The position numbers and the translations under genes are program-made. Below are positions 6,823-7,624 of a DNA stretch of 7,624 bases, piece by piece. The notes under the pieces are model-generated. The model saw only the letters and a program-made list of their open reading frames with translations. It did not search any database and had not been told where the DNA came from. The DNA comes from an uncultured Bacilli bacterium (GTDB lineage: Bacteria; Bacillota_I; Bacilli_A; RF39; UBA660), in NCBI GenBank assembly GCA_947585065.1, contig CANPWX010000049.1, forward strand, positions 1-7,624, written 5' to 3'. Each line of letters opens with the position of its first letter. Within the stretch, counting starts at the first letter, position 1.

Positions 6823-7200
6823 TTATTTTTCCTCCTCATATAATATATTTAACATTTCTTTTAGTGTTTTCTTATCTATATTATTCATTTTAGCTATAGC
6901 AACTGCTTTATCTAATAGTTCTTCTATCTTACTCAATTGTTCTTCTAAAGCGATTTCTTTATTTATTTTGGCAATATAAAATCCTTTCGATGGAACATTT
7001 TTCACATAACCTTCTTTTACTAGTTCTTCATAAGCATTTTTAGTAGTTATTACACTGCACCGAAGATCTTTAGCTAAAGTTCTTATGGACGGTAATAATT
7101 CATTTTCTTTGAGTTCGTTAGAAACTATTTTCGATTTTATTTGTTCTTTTATTTGTTCATAGATAGGTATATTACTGGAATTACTGATGATTATATTCAT
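6823..7200 (-). CDS. GntR-family transcriptional regulator, YtrA subfamily
   Basis: A 125-residue repressor-type protein with an N-terminal winged helix-turn-helix (about 10-77) and a short helical C-terminal part (80-125) in place of a large effector domain, which defines the YtrA subfamily. The family pattern is clear: IPIYEQIKEQI (11-21), the recognition region LLPSIRTLAKDLRCS (35-49), TTKNAYEELVKEGY (52-65) and the wing SKGFYIA (71-77). Family members repress their own ABC transporter operon and release DNA in response to envelope-active compounds or the exported peptide. Here it is the first gene, followed after one base by the ATPase. A palindrome overlapping its promoter -10 fits autorepression. 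Its last codons (Glu-Glu-Glu-Lys, GAGGAGGAAAAA) encode the RBS of the next gene. The ligand is unknown. Confidence 0.92.
   Translation of the reverse strand: MNIIISNSSNIPIYEQIKEQIKSKIVSNELKENELLPSIRTLAKDLRCSVITTKNAYEELVKEGYVKNVPSKGFYIAKINKEIALEEQLSKIEELLDKAVAIAKMNNIDKKTLKEMLNILYEEEK
6831..6836 (-). promoter_or_regulatory. AGGAGG ribosome-binding site that decides the ATPase start
   Basis: A perfect AGGAGG on the minus strand sits within the C-terminal glutamate codons of the gntR-like gene, 9 nt before ATG 6821. Its position rules out the earlier in-frame ATG at 6839 as the main start. Confidence 0.8.
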
Positions 7201-7231
7201 ACTTTCCTATTTTCCTTTACTAAAATTATAT

Positions 7232-7251
7232 TGTATATATACAGTATATAC
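7232..7251. promoter_or_regulatory. Candidate GntR/YtrA operator overlapping the -10 box
   Basis: Nested perfect palindromes occur here: TATATAC-A-GTATATA (7236-7250, 15 nt with a one-base centre), TGTATATATACA (7232-7243) and GTATATAC (7244-7251). Operators of GntR-family regulators are typically AT-rich inverted repeats with GT...AC edges. The 15-nt dyad covers the whole -10 box and the predicted start, so a bound repressor would block RNA polymerase. Confidence 0.65.
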
Positions 7252-7271
7252 AGTTTATGATAAAAAGTCAA
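7243..7271 (-). promoter_or_regulatory. Promoter of the gntR-ABC operon
   Basis: TTGACT (7271-7266) and TATACT (7248-7243) on the minus strand are separated by exactly 17 nt. Transcription would start near 7236, giving a leader of about 36 nt with purine-rich RBS candidates (AAAGGA and AGGAAA) before the ATG at 7200. A second TATAAT on the minus strand (7230-7225) lacks a good -35 and is less likely. Confidence 0.75.
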
Positions 7272-7285
7272 TATGTTTATATAAA

Positions 7286-7319
7286 AAATAAAAGATTATC
7301 TTTTATTTAGATAATCTTT
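7286..7319 (-). terminator. Rho-independent terminator of the MazG-like gene
   Basis: A 10-bp perfect stem, AAAGATTATC (7291-7300) with GATAATCTTT (7310-7319), has a 9-nt loop. On the minus strand it is followed by TTTTATTTTTTAT. It lies 17 nt past the TAA of the MazG-like gene and upstream of the gntR promoter, separating the two units. Confidence 0.8.
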
Positions 7320-7336
7320 CAATCAATCGCTATATG

Positions 7337-7624
7337 TTATTTTTCAGAACCGATATTTCCTTTTGTTAAAAATCTAGCATGATATTTTTCTACAACTTTA
7401 TCAAATGCTTCTTGTAAGTCAATGTGCAAATCATTTGCAAGACAAACAAAAGAGAATAGCACATCTCCCATTTCTAACTGTAAGTTATCTGTTTTTACAA
7501 ATTCCTTTTTACCATAATTATTACCTTTTAGCAATTCTTTTCCTAATTCTCCCACCTCGGAAATGAAGTCTATAAATTTTATTTCTGTGGAACTTTCTAA
7601 ATTGTATTTTTTTATCATTTCATT
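7337..7624 (-). CDS. MazG-like nucleotide pyrophosphohydrolase (N-terminus beyond window)
   Basis: A small all-alpha NTP pyrophosphohydrolase of the MazG-like type, which hydrolyses nucleoside triphosphates to the monophosphate and pyrophosphate, usually to clean up non-canonical nucleotides. Counting from the methionine at 7618, the metal-binding pattern is present: ExxE at E21 and E24 (SEVGELGKEL) and ExxD at E49 and D52 (LEMGDVLF), followed by a helix ending EAFDKVVEKYHARF. The 93 residues from that Met are short, the first MazG helix seems incomplete, and the frame continues open through the window edge (Asn-Glu before the Met). The true start is therefore probably outside and Met 7618 is internal. 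It ends with TAA at 7337 and has its own terminator. Its in vivo substrate is unknown. Confidence 0.8.
   Translation of the reverse strand, partial: NEMIKKYNLESSTEIKFIDFISEVGELGKELLKGNNYGKKEFVKTDNLQLEMGDVLFSFVCLANDLHIDLQEAFDKVVEKYHARFLTKGNIGSEK

Noticed and set aside
1..7624. CRISPR array, tRNA, rRNA, insertion sequence or prophage genes
   Set aside because: I saw no regularly spaced repeats, cloverleaf-like segments, transposase motifs or phage gene signatures in reading both strands.

Overview
This is an AT-rich window (I estimate roughly 28-30% GC by eye) of the kind seen in low-GC Bacillota. Ribosome-binding sites are strong AGGAGG types, promoters are sigma-A-like, and rho-independent terminators are compact. 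TGA is used as a stop (it ends the femX-like gene) and tryptophan is always TGG, so the code is the standard bacterial one and not the Mycoplasma code. A secreted multidomain protein with fibronectin, discoidin and dockerin modules plus a probable M60 (mucin-directed) peptidase region suggests a host-associated, probably gut, bacterium that still makes peptidoglycan. The lineage guess (an uncultured gut Bacilli/Clostridia clade such as RF39 or TANB77) is inference only.

Layout. (1) Positions 1-3088, minus strand: one very long reading frame, uninterrupted for 1029 codons and running off the left edge. It encodes a signal peptide, a beta-rich N-terminal domain, a dockerin-like EF-hand pair, a degenerate discoidin-like domain, two FN3 domains, an F5/8C domain and a region that looks like the start of an M60/enhancin-type metallopeptidase. 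(2) Positions 3089-3327: a divergent promoter region with a good promoter on each strand; the one for the secreted protein has a dyad in its spacer. (3) Positions 3328-5261, plus strand: a two-gene operon, a FemX/MurM-like aminoacyltransferase overlapping a guanylate kinase by ATGA, closed by a hairpin terminator that may also serve the convergent genes. (4) Positions 5332-7271, minus strand: a compact three-gene operon, YtrA-type GntR repressor, ABC ATPase and ABC-2 permease. A near-consensus promoter drives it, and its -10 box is buried in a perfect TATATAC-A-GTATATA dyad, which predicts autorepression. (5) Positions 7291-7624, minus strand: a MazG-like nucleotide pyrophosphohydrolase, cut by the right edge and followed by its own terminator.

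How the genes relate. The left half concerns the cell surface: an exported, probably glycoprotein-targeting enzyme lies head to head with a wall-crosslink enzyme. The right half is a self-regulated efflux module of the kind that responds to envelope-active compounds or exports peptides (relatives: B. subtilis Ytr, S. aureus Pmt). The two nucleotide enzymes (Gmk and the MazG-like protein) are housekeeping. I saw no tRNA, rRNA, CRISPR array, insertion sequence or prophage gene. The window does not clearly contain an undescribed system. The best leads are the architecture of the secreted protein and the operator geometry of the efflux operon.
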